From: Eublepharis macularius
Taxonomy: Eukaryota > Chordata > Lepidosauria > Squamata > Eublepharidae
Reading direction: 5' to 3'
Assembly (NCBI RefSeq): GCF_028583425.1
Contig: NC_072800.1
Coordinates: 94,519,001-94,583,000, forward strand
DNA length: 64,000 nucleotides
Shown here in pieces: positions 33,398-45,689 of the stretch. The notes below the pieces were generated by a model, which saw only the letters and a list, made by a program, of their open reading frames with translations, made no database searches and was not told the origin of the DNA. Each line of letters begins with the position of its first letter. Within the stretch, counting starts at the first letter, position 1. A program made the position numbers and the translations under genes.

Positions 33398-34716
33398 TCA
33401 GGTGCCATTTGAAGGGTCGGCTGGAAAGAGAGATGGGTTCTCAGAGGTGCTGCCGAGGGCCGGGCCCTGCTCTACGCTGGGGACAGGGAGTGGTTGGTCC
33501 CCATGCACGCGCAGGTGCTGCTTGAGCGACTGCTTGTAGCGGAAGCGCTTGCCGCAGTGGGGACAGGCATAGGGGTTCTCCCCTGTGTGCATTCGCTGGT
33601 GCTCCAGCAGGTACTTCCTGCGGGCAAAGGTCTTGAGGCACTCGCTGCAGCGGTGCCGCCTCTCCCCGTTGGCATGACTGGCCTGGTGGCTGACAAAGGC
33701 CTGAGTATGGCTGAAGCTCTGGCCACACTCCCGGCACGAGTACAGCTTCGCCCCAGCCTGGTGGACGCTGCTCTGGTGCTTCACGAGGTGGTGTGCTCGC
33801 ACAAAACGCTTGTCGCACTGCCCGCAGCGGTATGGCCGCTCACCAGTGTGAATCCGGTAGTGATTAGTCAGTTTGGACTTCTCAGCAAAGCGCTTCTCGC
33901 ACTCCGGGCACTGATAGGGCTTCTCCCCAGTGTGGGTCCGGGTGTGATCATCCAAGTGCTGTTTGCGGATGAAAGTCTTATGGCACTGTGGGCACTGGAA
34001 CGGCCTTGGTCTCTCCCGGTGGGTTTTCAGGTGGACCATCAGGCTCGATTTGCGGTTGAAGGCCTTGTGGCATTCCGAACACTGGTGCGGCCGATCGGCG
34101 TGGATGGCCTGGTGTCTGGTGAGCTGGCCCTGGTGACTGAAGCCACACCCACATTCTGGGCACACAAACGCGCTGTCGCTTTTCCCCACGGTGTGTGTTT
34201 TCTGGTGGATCAACAAGCTGGTCTTGAGCCGGAAACTCTTGGGGCAGAGGGAGCAGACATACGGCCGGCCGGCCACTTGGGAGAACGGCTGCTCCCCAAA
34301 GCCGCTTTTGTAGTCTGTGCACGCGTATGGGTCGGGAAGCTGCCGGGCACTGGGTTCAGGTGTTGGCAGAAGACTTTCCCCATACATCTCCTCTCCTGTG
34401 TGAATTCTCTGGTGCAAGGAAAACTGCTGTTCACAAGCAAAGCCTTCTTTGCACTTGGCGCATCTGAAAGGTTCCGCCTTGAGGTGGGCTTCGGGCTGAG
34501 CTGCCTCCAGGTCTCGGCAGCCTTTGTCGCCACGGGCAGACTCCTCCACCCTTTGTGCAGGAGGGGCCAGTTGCCGCCTCTCGCTGTTCACTTCTGGCTT
34601 GGGGCCTTGGGAAACGTCTTCCCCAGGTGCCCCAGGCAGCACCCCGTGGCTCGGCAGGTGAACTTTAGGAACCGCGCCAAGATTCTGCTCTTCGCTTTTG
34701 ATCACAGTGGTGTCAT
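33398..34716 (-). CDS. Finger exon: ten C2H2 fingers plus one degenerate
   Basis: Acceptor ctccgtggcag, phase 1. It opens [11 protein letters not shown] (IKSE sumoylation-type). Finger 1 ([10 protein letters not shown]) is followed by a degenerate unit ([10 protein letters not shown], second cysteine and histidines lost), then nine fingers from [10 protein letters not shown] to [21 protein letters not shown]. Most are joined by TGEKPY/TGERPY linkers; [16 protein letters not shown] and a longer [11 protein letters not shown] joint are atypical. The last finger resembles the RYKQTLKDHL finger of ZNF398. The antisense frame at 33494-34753 is a shadow. Confidence 0.95.
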
Positions 34717-37700
34717 CTGCCACGGAGGAGGAGACAGAACAAAGAGCCGTTAGAATCTCTGGGCTGGAAGGAGCCCAAGAGACAAGCAAACTGGTACTGC
34801 CTGGAGACCTCGTGACCAGCTCTTGCACAGCAAGGTTATTGAGGCTAAATAGTTCCAGCCAATTATTAGTATTTGGTAAAAAAAAACCAGAGCCTAGTTA
34901 CCTTAAAGCTATGATATTGGTCCCCCCAAATGAGCTCCTGAATGGGAAATCTCCACGCCTTCCCCCAAACAAACTATCATCAATGTTGTAGTCAAGGTTG
35001 TACACAATCTCCTCTCATTCTCTGCTCAGGTACCTGGGACAGTCGCCACCTTTTCTAGCACATGTGGTGTACATGGATAGGAAACCAGGCACAATTCGAG
35101 CTTGGTGGTTTCAGAAGTGGGGGCAAAAGGCCCACTGAAAATGAGATCAGAGTAATAAAGGATTAGAAAAGGGGACCAAACCCAAAGCCAGTTGAGTGCC
35201 CGTATCCAAATGCCATTAACAAACCCTTTGCTTCGACCTCTGGAAAACAGCATGCAGTTTTGCTTGCCTCTTGGAGAAGACAGAAACAGGCAGCTAAAAT
35301 AATCAGAAGGACTGGATGACTTTTTATAAACGCAGGCATAAAAAGGTGGGGTTTGGTGCCTTAGAAAAAGGATGAGAGGCAGAAAACCATCCTCACACAA
35401 AGTATAGAAAACTTAACTGGGAAAAAACAAAAATTCCACTCAAAATATAATGCCCTCCCGCCGCAATTGGCGGGCAGCACATTTAAGAAAAAACAAAGGC
35501 AATGCCTCTTTCTGCATCGCACAGCTGATGCCCACAGGAAGTTATCACCAACGACTTCCGAAGAGATTCCAGGAAGGGATGGGGCTTCCACCTCCCAGCC
35601 TAGCCCCAGCAGCCAACGCTGGAGCCTCCTGCTGACTCACAGAGGCTGGGGCCAGCAGCAGAGAATGGAGCCGGCTGTTGCGCTTGGCTTGGGACCCTGT
35701 GGGAAGCATCTGAATGGAACAGACCAACGTTCTGAAGCAGCGCAGGGCCATGCTCCTGTTTAGGAAATAACTACAGGGAAATTACAATGAGAGAAGGTGC
35801 AGGCGCATGTCTAAGAACATGCTGCGGGTGGCTGTTTGTGAACACGGCCAGAGAAAAGAAGGATTTGCGCACCCTCCAACTCACCATAGCTAAGGACGGG
35901 GGGGATCTCTCTCTCCGGGTCCCACTTGCCCTTCCCAGGGGGCTCTTCTTGCTTAATCCAGGATAAAAGATCCTCTTTGGAAGTCAAGGACTCTGCTTCT
36001 GAAACAAAGAGTTGCAGCTGTGTTTACACGGGGCGCTGAGTATTTCTGAGCCATTCCAAAGACAAATAGATCTGCACGAGGAAAGCTGACTGGTGTGTGG
36101 GGAGGGTGCGGCGGAATGAAGCAGCCAGCTAAGCCGGCTGCTCAGCTGTGAAGCGACAGTCAAGCAGTGCGCTTCTGAACATACCCAGAGGCCTTTCCTC
36201 ACCCGTGAACGTGTAGTCAGCACACTCTCTTCTGGGGTTGGGGGCCAGGGATTCAGGGTCAGAGGGGGCAGCTTCCAGGCAAGCTTGAGCCCCAGCCCCT
36301 CTGTGTGGCACAGCAGAGCCTGTGGGGAGGAAAGCCCGTGAGGCAGCTGCTAAATAAAAGTGTTATGTAACTTAGGAAATGAGAGTGGTGTTAGCAGCGG
36401 GATTTGAGCCCACCCCTCTTCTGACGCCGCAGAAAGCCCCTCACCTGATAAACTGGCTAATGTTTATGCCCAGGTGGATTCCAGCACGCTTATTCTGGTG
36501 TCCACTAATTTTTCACACTGCTTTAGTGTGCTCCACATGGGGCTGCCCTTGGAAACCACAGCCAGAGCCGAACACTACTCCTCGGCTTCTGACTGGCAAA
36601 AGGAACAGGAAGCATGCTATTCTTGTACCAGTGGTTACCAGTTGAGTTTCCACCTGAAATTCAAGGTGCTGACGTTCCACGTTAAAGCGTGAAATGGTTC
36701 AGTCTCTGATGCTTTCCTCTATGTTCCTACCAGACCCTTGAGATCTGGAGACCTTGCCCATGTTCTCTCTGTAGTGGAGCAGGGCCTTCACTAAGTGGCT
36801 CCAGGAAGTTCTGCCAGGCTTCCTGCCCCTTTCTTACTGCATTACTGTGATTTCATTTCAGTGTCCTTTGAGTACCAAGTTCTTGTAGAAAAGCAGCTAA
36901 CCAACGTAAATGAAGATGATAAACAATGCTTTCTCCTGCAGGCACCACTTGCTGATTAAGCTCCTCTAATGCTTCTGTGGTCCATGTACCTTTTTGGACC
37001 ACTTCGTGGCTTTTTCAGGGGCAGCACCCCTGGGAGAGATCCTTGCTAGTGCCATACTGTTCTAAGGAGAGCGGTGAGAGCATTGCCTGGCATTCAGTAG
37101 TTTCACTTCTCAATCTTGTTTTACTAGAAGGCTGCCATGTATCCTTGACCAACACCACACGCTCTTCTCCGCCCATGTCCCAGATTCTGCTCACCTGTTC
37201 CAAGCTCGGTGGGAAACACCCTTTCCTCCAGGAACTCCTGATGTGGGACATGGGGTACTTCCGCTCCTTCTGCCGGGGGGAGGCTGCTAGCTTTGCAAAT
37301 GGCAGCATCTGGCCGTGTCAACAGAGCAGAAAGTGGTGTGTTGAATTTGTGCAGAGAAAACCAGCAAGTGGGACCAAGGTCCCCCTCCCTCCTCCACACA
37401 AGGAGGCTCTGCATGGGGACCCACTTCTAGCCCCTCTTCTCTGACATGTCTCGGCTCCCCGATTCCTGAACCTAGACCCATCTCCCCAAATCCTCTTATC
37501 CCATCACAGAATGCCCTCCTTCCTGCCAAGCCTTCGGCTCTTTGCTTAACTCCAACTGTGGAGAGAAATGTTCAGTTTGATTTTATTATAGGATACAGAT
37601 AGGGTTGTCAGCTTCCAAGAGGGGGCTGGAGTTCTCCTGGAGTTACAACTAATCTCCAGATGACAGAGATCGGTTCCCAGGAGAAAGTGGCCGCTCTGGA

Positions 37701-40700
37701 AGGTAAACTCTATGGAATCCCAGCCCCGCTGAGCTGCATCCCTTCTCCAAACCCCCCTAAGCTCAACCTTTTAGTCCCAGAGGTCCAGGTCTTCCCCACA
37801 CAGAGATGGCAACACAAGATAGTTTGTATTGGCGAAGGCTTTCACGGCCGGAGAACGATGGTTGTTGTGGGTTTTCCGGGCTGTATTGCCGTGGTCTTGG
37901 CCAAGACCATGGCAATACAGCCCGGAAAACCCACAACAACCACAAGATAGTTTTTTTTTTAAAATTAGCTTTGACAGCCAGTTTCAGTTTAGGCTAGAAG
38001 GAAGTAAATTTCAGGGAGTGAGGGAACAAATAAAAAGAAACCAGCCTCTGTGTCAGCTCCATTTACATAACACCAGGAGCATTTTGGCATAAGTCAGGTC
38101 CACAGATGCCTTTGCTATGCCCCACGGGGACTGAGAACCAAACCAGGCCATGCTGGGAGTTCTGTGTCCAGAGCTCTTGGCTATTATTTTTATCACAGTA
38201 CATCCAAGAACAGGGTTTCGAAAGAACTGCTGGGTGTTCCAGAGCTGGAACCCCCCAGCACACATATGTCTGGTTTAGCCTTCCACCTGCCCCTGTGCAG
38301 AGACGGGACAGGGAAGCCTTGGGAAGGTGGCTGGGCTTGCTGAGCACTTATTTGAGAGACTGGTGCTGAGCACTGCTGCTGAGCACCAGTCTTTCAAGTA
38401 AGTACTCAACAAGCCCAGCCAGCTCACGCCTGCCAAGGCGCTCCCAAAATCTCCTGCTCACACTCGGGCTGCTGGCTCAACATTTGGATCTGCCCTTCAG
38501 GATAAATAAGTGATTCCTGGGGCTGGCCGCTGGGAGAAGGACCAAGGCCCAGGAGACCCTCCTTCTAATCGGGAACCTTGTCCTGCAGAATCCAGGCCAT
38601 GGGGGGGGGGGGATGGCTGTGCTCACTTCTGGCTGAAGAAAAGAAATTCTGTTCATGCTCAGACACATCATGGTGCTCCACCGCCCACCCCAATGGATGG
38701 CGCCTGGAAAGGAGCCCCTTATCCTATGCAGGACGGCCTCCCCAGTCGACCCTCCCCCCGGCCCCTCACCCAGAGAGACCAATGGCTCGTAGTGGCCTTT
38801 GGTGATGTTCTTGTACAGCTCCTTCTGCCACTCCTCCAGGCGGGCCCACTCCTGCGCAGAGAAGCTGACCGCATCATTGTCAAAAGTCACCGGGACCTGA
38901 AAGCACAAGCAGGCCTCAGAAACAGCCAACAGGCGAAGTAGAGATCAGAGACATAAATGTTTCCGAAGCGTGGACTGGTTCACAGGGAGACCTTTTTCCT
39001 CTCTCTTGCCATCTGTCTCCTGTGCTTCCTCCCAAGGGGTCCTAGGTGGCTCTCTCTGCCTCCAGTTTACCCTCACAATAGCCTTACCAAGTTGACGGTG
39101 ACTAGCCCAAGTGGGGATTCGAACCCAGGTCCTAATGAAACCCTTTAACCATTACAGCACACTGGATCTCATTGGCAGCTAACTGTGCTCATGGGACTGC
39201 TGCATGCACCAGTTCTCAGGAGCCCGGGTGAGGGTGTTCTTACAGGACAGGGGCGCCGCAACGCAGGCAGAGTGCCAGCTAGGCCCAGCTAGTCTATGGC
39301 CGAGCTCTGCAGGATCGGACCGAAGTTCAATCTGGTCTCGCATCCTGAGCCCTCCAGTGGCCGGCCAGATTTCTCTGGGGGCCCACTACAGGCCAGGAAA
39401 GCTAGGGCTTACTCCCACTGGTTCCTCCCCAGCGGGGCCAGGGACCGGTACTCAGAGACACACTGCTTCTGGACCTGGAAGTTCTGCCTGTTTTCCATTT
39501 CGCTGGAGTCTTTGGGACAAGAGAAGCAAAGCGCCAAAGAAAGAACCTCCATGCAAGGGGCAGACTTGCCATTTCTGTTTACCTTGGGGACTTCTCCCCT
39601 TGGGCCCAGGGGCAGCCTCAGGATCCAGAAGTTCCGGTTCTTCAGGAGGTTCTCCATGTTCTCCAGTCTCCTCTGGAGCAGCCCGTACTCCTGGATCAGG
39701 GTCCCCAGGGCAGCCACGTGGTTACTGAATTCCAGCTCCGTTTTCTCACACTCAAATATCTTCTTTTCTGCTGTGGCTGTCCTCCCTTCCAGGTTCAGCA
39801 GCCGCGTGGCATAGGAATCCACCTTCCTCTCTACCGCTTGTATGGCAGCCACCACCGTCCACAAGGAGATCTCAGCGGTGGGGTAGATCTCCCTTTCAGC
39901 AGTCTGCTCAAAGAGGGCAGGGGGCTGAAAGGATGCCAGGTGCTGGGGCTCCACGTCCCATTCCCAAGCCTGCGGGGCCAGAAAACATTCAGATCAGAGA
40001 CTGGTGTCCCTGCAGTAGGGGTCTCAGACATAAAGAAACATGCTGGTTGACACTGAATGGAAATGTCCTTGATACTGATTGTACTAATCTCACACAGTGT
40101 AATCCGCCTTGAGTCTCAGTGAGAAAGGCAGACTATAAATAAATAAATGTCCCCAGTCCATTAGGCAGAAGCATGGTTCTGGGACTGAAGAAGGGACGGA
40201 ACGGAAGCTGGCTTGAGCTGCAGGACTGCAGTCCTGTGCAAGCTTCATAGGACATATCCCATGGCGACAGTGGGGTTCACCTTTGGTGCATGCACGTGTC
40301 CTGTCATTCTGCTAGCTATGGGAAGGATGAGCAAGGAACTATGAACTTTGCTCCCTCCTCCACCCTGGAAATCCTGCTCAGCCAACCCTGCAGCTAAAAG
40401 GACTAGAAACTTGGCATTTTAAAAAAATTAAAATGAAAGATAAGATTCCTTGGGATGTTGAACTCAGCACCAGAAAGCAAAGTGCATATTTATGCAACCA
40501 CATGGAGTCAGGATATACACAGCTAGTGCTGGGCAACTGACTGGAAATCCCTGGTGCCTGAGCTACTGCCCAGAATGCTGGGAATGAGCTGTACAGAGTG
40601 GTCACTGGTAGCAGGATTGCAAAATATTCCGGTTGCTTGATTGCTTCCGTATTTCAAATGCTAAATAGTTTGCAGGTAGATCACTATTTTCCACTTGGCT

Positions 40701-42555
40701 TGGTTCACTTGGTGACACAGCATGACTGTTTGAGAAGCAAGTTAATGCAGCCACAAAAAATACTTTCTTCCAACTTGGTTTAGCCCACAAGATGGCCCCG
40801 TACCTTGATTCAGCCCTTGTGGCTACCTGGATCCATGCCTCAGGAACACTGAGACTAGACTACTGTGATGCACTCGACATGAGTCTGGCCTCAAGGTCTA
40901 CTCAGATAGCCCAGCTGGTGCAGAATGCCAAAGCTTGGTTATTACCATAATTTCTAATAACGCAACACCACCCTCTTTGTAGGAACTTTGATGGATAGCT
41001 CCTAACAAGCTGTATCATATTATAACCCTTTACATTCAGACCTCTTCTTCTTTAGTTTGTTGTTTGCCTGACTAGACTGCAGTTATAGCTTCACCCATGT
41101 TATGTGAGAGGAGGCTGCTAGAACCTCTGGCCTCTCTCATCACCCCTTACAACTACCGGAGCTGTTCAAGCCCCCCGAACTGACTCAGGCTGACGGGCCT
41201 CAGTTTGCTCAGCTCCCCCCTTTGCCTCTCCCCTTCTGTAATATTCTGTATAAACGGAGGACAATGATTTTCTTTCTTCTCACTGTATCTGTGGAAGTGA
41301 GCTCTGAGGCACGAAAGATCGGGCTGGAATAAATGTGGTTGGTCTTTAAGGTGCTGCAGGGCTTCTGTTTTGTTTTGCTGCTGCAGACTAACACAGCTAC
41401 CCCACTGGAGGTGTGTGCAAAAGAGTCTAGGCCTGTGGGGATGCGGGGACGGGTCAGGCTTGGTATTCTGGAGGGGGGGACAAGGAGCTCCTCGACAGCA
41501 AAGACCCAAGAAACACACAGCGTCAACCTCTGGTACCTTTTGAGAGCTGCCATTGCCTGGGACTCTCGAAGGGGTCAGAGTGGTGCCATTATGTCACTTG
41601 GCATCTCTCTAGCGACTGCTCTTTTGCTTTTGCAAAGTTGGAAGTTGTGGTGGAGACAAGAAGCTGGATTTTAGACTGGGTGAGAAAATAATGGCTCAGA
41701 GAGGCTCACAGATTCCTGAGACTGCTGAGGAACACCTTTGTGTGCTAGAGGCAAGCTAGTTATGGGCTGTGCCTGACTGTGGACTGCTGAGGGTTTGCTC
41801 TGAAACAGGCAGGCTTCCCAATTCACCCCCCTCCCCTTTTCAGTTTTTCAGGATGCTCTTGCTTGTATGTGGCGATCAGGCTGTTGTCAAACGCAGGCAG
41901 GCCTGGGAGGGATGAACACAAATGCCGCCTTGATTGTTCCCTCTGCCCACTGCCTCCTGGCTTACCACCTTGTGCTAAAGTCTCATCCTCCCCCCTCTTG
42001 CTCCCTCCCCTAGCTACAGTCAAAGTGCCCCAGGAACCCCCTCCTTTCCTTCTCCTGCAGGTAATCCTCCCCCGGAAGTCTTGCCCCTGATCCTGGCAGG
42101 GGGAACTCTGCACCTGCCTAGAGACACCCTCTTTTGCAAGCATGCCTTCCAGAGCCAGGGCACGATAGCATTCAGAGCAGGCTCCGGGGCTGAAATTAAG
42201 CCCCCCCCCCAACTCAGTCCCCCACCCCAAATAAGCCAGCAGCCCACGAGGAGCTCCTTGTCCCCCCCTCCAGAATACCAAGCCTGGCCCCCTCCCCGCA
42301 TCCCCACAGGCCTAGACTCTTTTGCACCCCCCGCATCTACCCAGGCCGCAGGCCCCCCTCCCTCGTGCCCCCTCGGGCTGCCACCAGAGCGTGGAGGGGG
42401 GCTCTTTCCTTCGCCCCCTCCTGCCCCCTCTGCACTGGAGCCCCTCCCCGGCTTGGTGGCAATGGCCGCCCCACGGCGCCCTCCGCCCTCCTCTTCCGCC
42501 ACCCCCGGGCAGGGCAGGGTTAACCCCTCACCTGGGCAGGAGTCCACTCAGCCAT
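33398..42555 (-). CDS. DUF3669-KRAB C2H2 zinc-finger protein (ZNF398/ZNF282 type)
   Basis: A complete spliced gene: exons (minus) 42555-42532, 39969-39583, 38896-38770, 36319-36203, 35998-35885, 34716-33398; 2088 nt, 695 residues. All junctions are GT-AG, phases 0, 0, 1, 1, 1. Exon 1 encodes MAEWTPAQ, matching the MAE start of mammalian relatives. Order: DUF3669 coiled coil (about 45-137), KRAB-A (138-179), two acidic linkers, then ten C2H2 fingers from about residue 340. Expected to be a nuclear, sequence-specific transcription regulator. The post-KRAB exon seen in the gene at 14-24 kb ([14 protein letters not shown]) was not found between 38770 and 36319. Its phase-1/1 nature means its absence keeps the frame. 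It is driven from a CpG island. Which single human paralogue (ZNF282, ZNF398, ZNF212, ZNF783) it matches is not decidable by eye. Confidence 0.92.
35885..35998 (-). CDS. Linker exon with IKQE motif
   Basis: 114 nt, phase 1 to 1; [19 protein letters not shown] matches the [12 protein letters not shown] exon of ZNF398. Strong donor tatg/gtgagt. Confidence 0.92.
36203..36319 (-). CDS. Acidic linker exon
   Basis: 117 nt, phase 1 to 1; the peptide runs [18 protein letters not shown] to ECADYTFTG. It has poor similarity to known relatives, so it is supported mainly by splice signals and phase. Confidence 0.7.
37826..37940. mobile_element. Minimal Penelope-like foldback, 115 bp
   Basis: tgtattgg.gaaggctttca leads into ttccgggctgtattgccg, which turns directly back as its own complement (cggcaatacagcccggaa). 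Exact direct repeats cacaagatagttt at 37813-37825 and 37941-37953. Only terminal sequence is present, no interior. Confidence 0.85.
38770..38896 (-). CDS. KRAB-A exon of the ten-finger gene
   Basis: 127 nt, phase 0 to 1; [17 protein letters not shown], then [18 protein letters not shown], then PLVSLG. The core differs from the canonical VxFEDVAVxF, as in other DUF3669-linked KRABs. Confidence 0.92.
39040..39170 (-). repeat. tRNA-derived SINE fragment, reversed
   Basis: gattcgaacccaggtcctaa, then accattacagcacact give the reversed tRNA-like head of the squamate SINE. Confidence 0.6.
39583..39969 (-). CDS. DUF3669 exon of the ten-finger gene
   Basis: 387 nt, phase 0 to 0. [17 protein letters not shown], then [71 protein letters not shown]: strongly alike the ZNF398 N-terminus ([18 protein letters not shown]). 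It lacks the QLEGKW segment (has EFSNHV instead). Heptad-like leucines fit a coiled coil. Confidence 0.95.
40080..41060. repeat. LINE tail and L2-like fragments in intron 1
   Basis: 40080-40150 ends ctataaataaataaatg, a LINE 3' tail. 40795-41060 has tagactactgtgatgcactc, an L2 reverse-transcriptase line also at 27035. The rest is intron without recognised features. Confidence 0.45.
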
Positions 42556-43210
42556 GGCCGGTGCCCGCTAGGTGACGCGACTGAGCATGCGCGCCAGGAG
42601 CTGCTCCGGCGCAGGCAACAAGCGCCCTCCCGGGTCTCCCGCAGCCGGCTTCGGCCTCGGCGCTCGCGACTGCGCTTGCGCACGGACGCCACCCAATCCG
42701 GGCGGACATCGCCGCCTGCCGGCGGGAGGAACTCAAGCAGCTGCCCGCAGGCACGCGACGGCCGCAGGAGAGCTGCAAAAGCGCGGCTGCTGCGGAGCGC
42801 GTGGAGAAGCGCCGCGCCGGGCTCTTCCCCATCGCCTTGGTCTGAGTTTTTCGTTCTTAATTTGCAGTCTTGCAAAGGGTTTTCTTTTTTAAAAAAAGGT
42901 TTTGGCTCTTAACGCCCCCTCCCCGCCCCCACCGTCAGTTGCTCCTGTCTGCTTCAAGCACCGCCAGTTGGTGCTTTTCCAGTCGCGTTCGGGTTGCGGG
43001 TATGGAAGGCTGCAAGACCCGGGGCGAGAGCGGTGACGTCGCTTGCTCCCGTTTCGGTACAGTCCCGGCCACAGTGCGGGCGCTGCTGCGATGCCCGGTA
43101 ACCTTCCGGAACTCCGGCCGCTCAGCGCTGCGGTTTGCTGGCTCCTGGCTTCGGAGGCCGGGTTTCAACATGATACCGCTCGCCCCAGCAGAAGAGCGCC
43201 CCGGGAGCCT
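42180..43210 (-). promoter_or_regulatory. CpG island promoter of the ten-finger KRAB-ZNF gene
   Basis: GC- and CpG-rich region containing the first coding exon (ATG at 42555-42553, context GGCCATGG; donor cccag/gtgagg at 42531). The island continues to about 43.2 kb, which may reflect the transcription start lying in 42.6-43.1 kb or divergent transcription. Confidence 0.75.
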
Positions 43211-43219
43211 TTGCTGCTC

Positions 43220-44459
43220 ACCTCTGTCTTTTAACTGACTTGTTGGTTTCATTTAAATGAATTTGCATATTGCCTCAATTTGGGGATAGGGAGGGAAGAG
43301 CAAGGGCGCCTACAATTTCATAAGCAAAAACTGCTCATTGTTAGAAGGAAAAGCCAACTGGTTATTTTGGGCCTCGTTTCCTCTATCACAGTAACATACC
43401 AGAACCCATATAGCCCTTAAATGGAGAAGGGGAAAATGATGATGTGAGCCTGCTTGGAATCCCCTTCCCCTTAAAGAGAAAAGTGGGATATAGTGTTTAA
43501 ATTAATACATCCCATCTTCATTGCTAGCACTGCTCTCTGCCTTTTAAATGTGGCCTCCAACCAAAATTTTGGTTGACTAATTTATTGATTTAAGATTTAA
43601 AGCTGCAGTCCTGAGCACAGGCATAGAAAGAGGCTGGCCATTGGTAATAGCCAAATGACTGTTATGTCCTGTTCATGGGACTGTCTCTGTAGACTGTTCA
43701 GAAACTTCAGTTAGTTAATGCCGTTGATGGGAACAGGCAGATCTGAACTGTGTTCAAGATGCTCCCGAAGCAGCGGCACCAAGGAATCTGAAGGCCTGCC
43801 AGGCTGCCATAAACTCTTGCTCTGGGTTCATCTTCTCATGTCCTGTTATGGATGCCCCCTCTAGCCAACTGCCAAGGATATCTAGGGGCAGCAGGTCCTT
43901 CTCTGCAATGGCCTCCCAGATGTGAAAGCCAGGTTAAGACTTTTTCTTTGGATGATGATTATTCCCAGGAGCAAACAGGGATGTTCAAGTAGCCCTGGAG
44001 CAAGCACAGCCAAATGGGCCCTGTGGTTCTGCCATCAATGCAAGAGCCATTTGGCTTACTCCCAGCCACAGCCATGATGGCAACCAATCTAGGCCTACCC
44101 ATGGCCCACACCCGGCTCTGAACCAGATGGCCCCTTGGCACTGCTTGCTCTTGGCATGAGATGAGGGAGTGGAGGACGAAAGGGCTAGGAGATACTGCCA
44201 GCCCAACTGTTGACTGCTGCAGATTGCTGCGTACAGCTCTGCCATGCAGAGCTGACCTTTGGGTGTCACATCACAGAGGGTCTCCTGTCCTTGCAAAGTA
44301 AGAAGGCAGCACAAATCCTTTATCCACAAACACTGTCGAACATCTCCTTTGCTTTGGAAATCCATCCCAAGTTCTCACTGCATGTAACAACCTATTCTGC
44401 GGATGAACCCTGGTGCAGGGGGGAGGATTGCCATGGGTGAAGGGAAGGGCCCACCCTAG
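43220..44459. other. Gene-free intergenic stretch
   Basis: Between the ten-finger gene and KRBA1. An L2-like 3' segment is suspected at 43780-43975 (ccttctctgcaatggcctcc). No coding domain. Confidence 0.35.
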
Positions 44460-45211
44460 CAGTGTTCCCGCTAATGTGAGCACGTGAGCACTCGCTCACA
44501 GATTCTGACTCCTCCGCTCACAGCTTCTCAGACGTAGCTCACAGATACTAACCCTCAGGCGGCCCCGCCCTCCCACTCAGCCAGCATCTGCAGGTGGGCC
44601 CTATAGGGATGGAGCCTCATCCCACTTCTCTCCTTCCTTCCTGGCTTTGGCTGATTTGGCCCCCAAGGTGGTGCCAGAGAGCGCCTCCAGCCACTGCTGG
44701 CTCTCTAGCCGGGGAACAGAGCAGAGCTGAGTGATCGGGTCTGGCCTGACCCGTGCAGCCTGAAATTGCTAGGATCCCCTCAGCCCCAGAGAGCGGAGGA
44801 GAGAAGGTAGCGCCTCAGCCGCCACCATGGTGAAGGCGTCATTTAACTTGGCCTTGGTGCAGAAGGAGGCTGAAGAAGTAAGCACTGACACACAAAAGCT
44901 CATCTTGAAATAAACGTGCTAGTCTTTAAGGTGCCATTGCATGTCTGCTTTATTTTGTAGCAATACCCCTTTGTAACTACCCCTTTGTAATCAGCATGGA
45001 CATAATCCATTTTTATACAGAAGTATACTCTGATTTTTGTGGCCCTTTCACCTAATGGCTTTTATTGTTAAATTGTTTCGATTGCAATCAAAACAATTTG
45101 ATTGTAATTTTTTTTAAAGGAGGTGCACACAAAACTTTAATGAAAGTAGTTGTTTCAACTCACAAAGTAGATTTTTAGCTCACAACACTGCAAAGCTTAG
45201 AGGGAACATTG
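44460..45211 (+). mobile_element. hAT-type element with perfect 8-bp duplication
   Basis: Starts cagtgttcccgctaa and ends ttagagggaacattg (inverted ends with some mismatches). The direct repeat caccctag is exact at 44452-44459 and 45212-45219. Inside lies gccgccaccATGG at 44819-44831, a perfect Kozak start, opening a 17-codon frame (MVKASFNLALVQKEAEE) that ends at a donor-like aagaa/gtaagc. No transposase is present. Confidence 0.8.
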
Positions 45212-45244
45212 CACCCTAGTACCCTTTAACCTCCCCTCATCACT

Positions 45245-45465
45245 CCTTCAGGCTCCAGGAATGATCAGCTTTAAATTATGGGCAAGATCCACAGCCTTCC
45301 CTACAAGTGCATTCTCTCTTGTGTCTCCCACCTGGAGGAACAGCCTGCCTGAGGAGATCAGGAATGCTCCCGAAGAACCTGTAAAGTGGAATTGTTCGGG
45401 AAAGCACTGTCATATATGCCTGCCTACATATCTGCCATGAGTGTATTATGTGCTGGTTCTCTGAG
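45245..45465 (+). repeat. L2-like LINE 3' fragment
   Basis: ggaggaacagcctgcctgag, then gatcaggaatgctcccga matches the L2 terminal coding line at 27395. Confidence 0.5.
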
Positions 45466-45649
45466 GGCATGAGAAGTTTCTTATGGATGTTAAGGCAGTA
45501 GGTTACCTTGCAAGTATTTACTTTCTCTTTCCTGGTGCCTCCAGCAAGTGTCCTTGAAGGCTGGCTGTGGCCGGCTCGAAATGTATCCTTCTTGGGAACT
45601 GAGATGATTTCATTCCTTGTTCTGTCTAGCCTAAACCCAGCCTCTCCGC

Positions 45650-45689
45650 TTCTCTCTCTCTCTCACTCACTCACTCACTCACTCACTCT

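Noticed and set aside
33494-34753. 419-codon frame opposite the ten-finger exon
   Set aside because: Antisense shadow of a C2H2 array.
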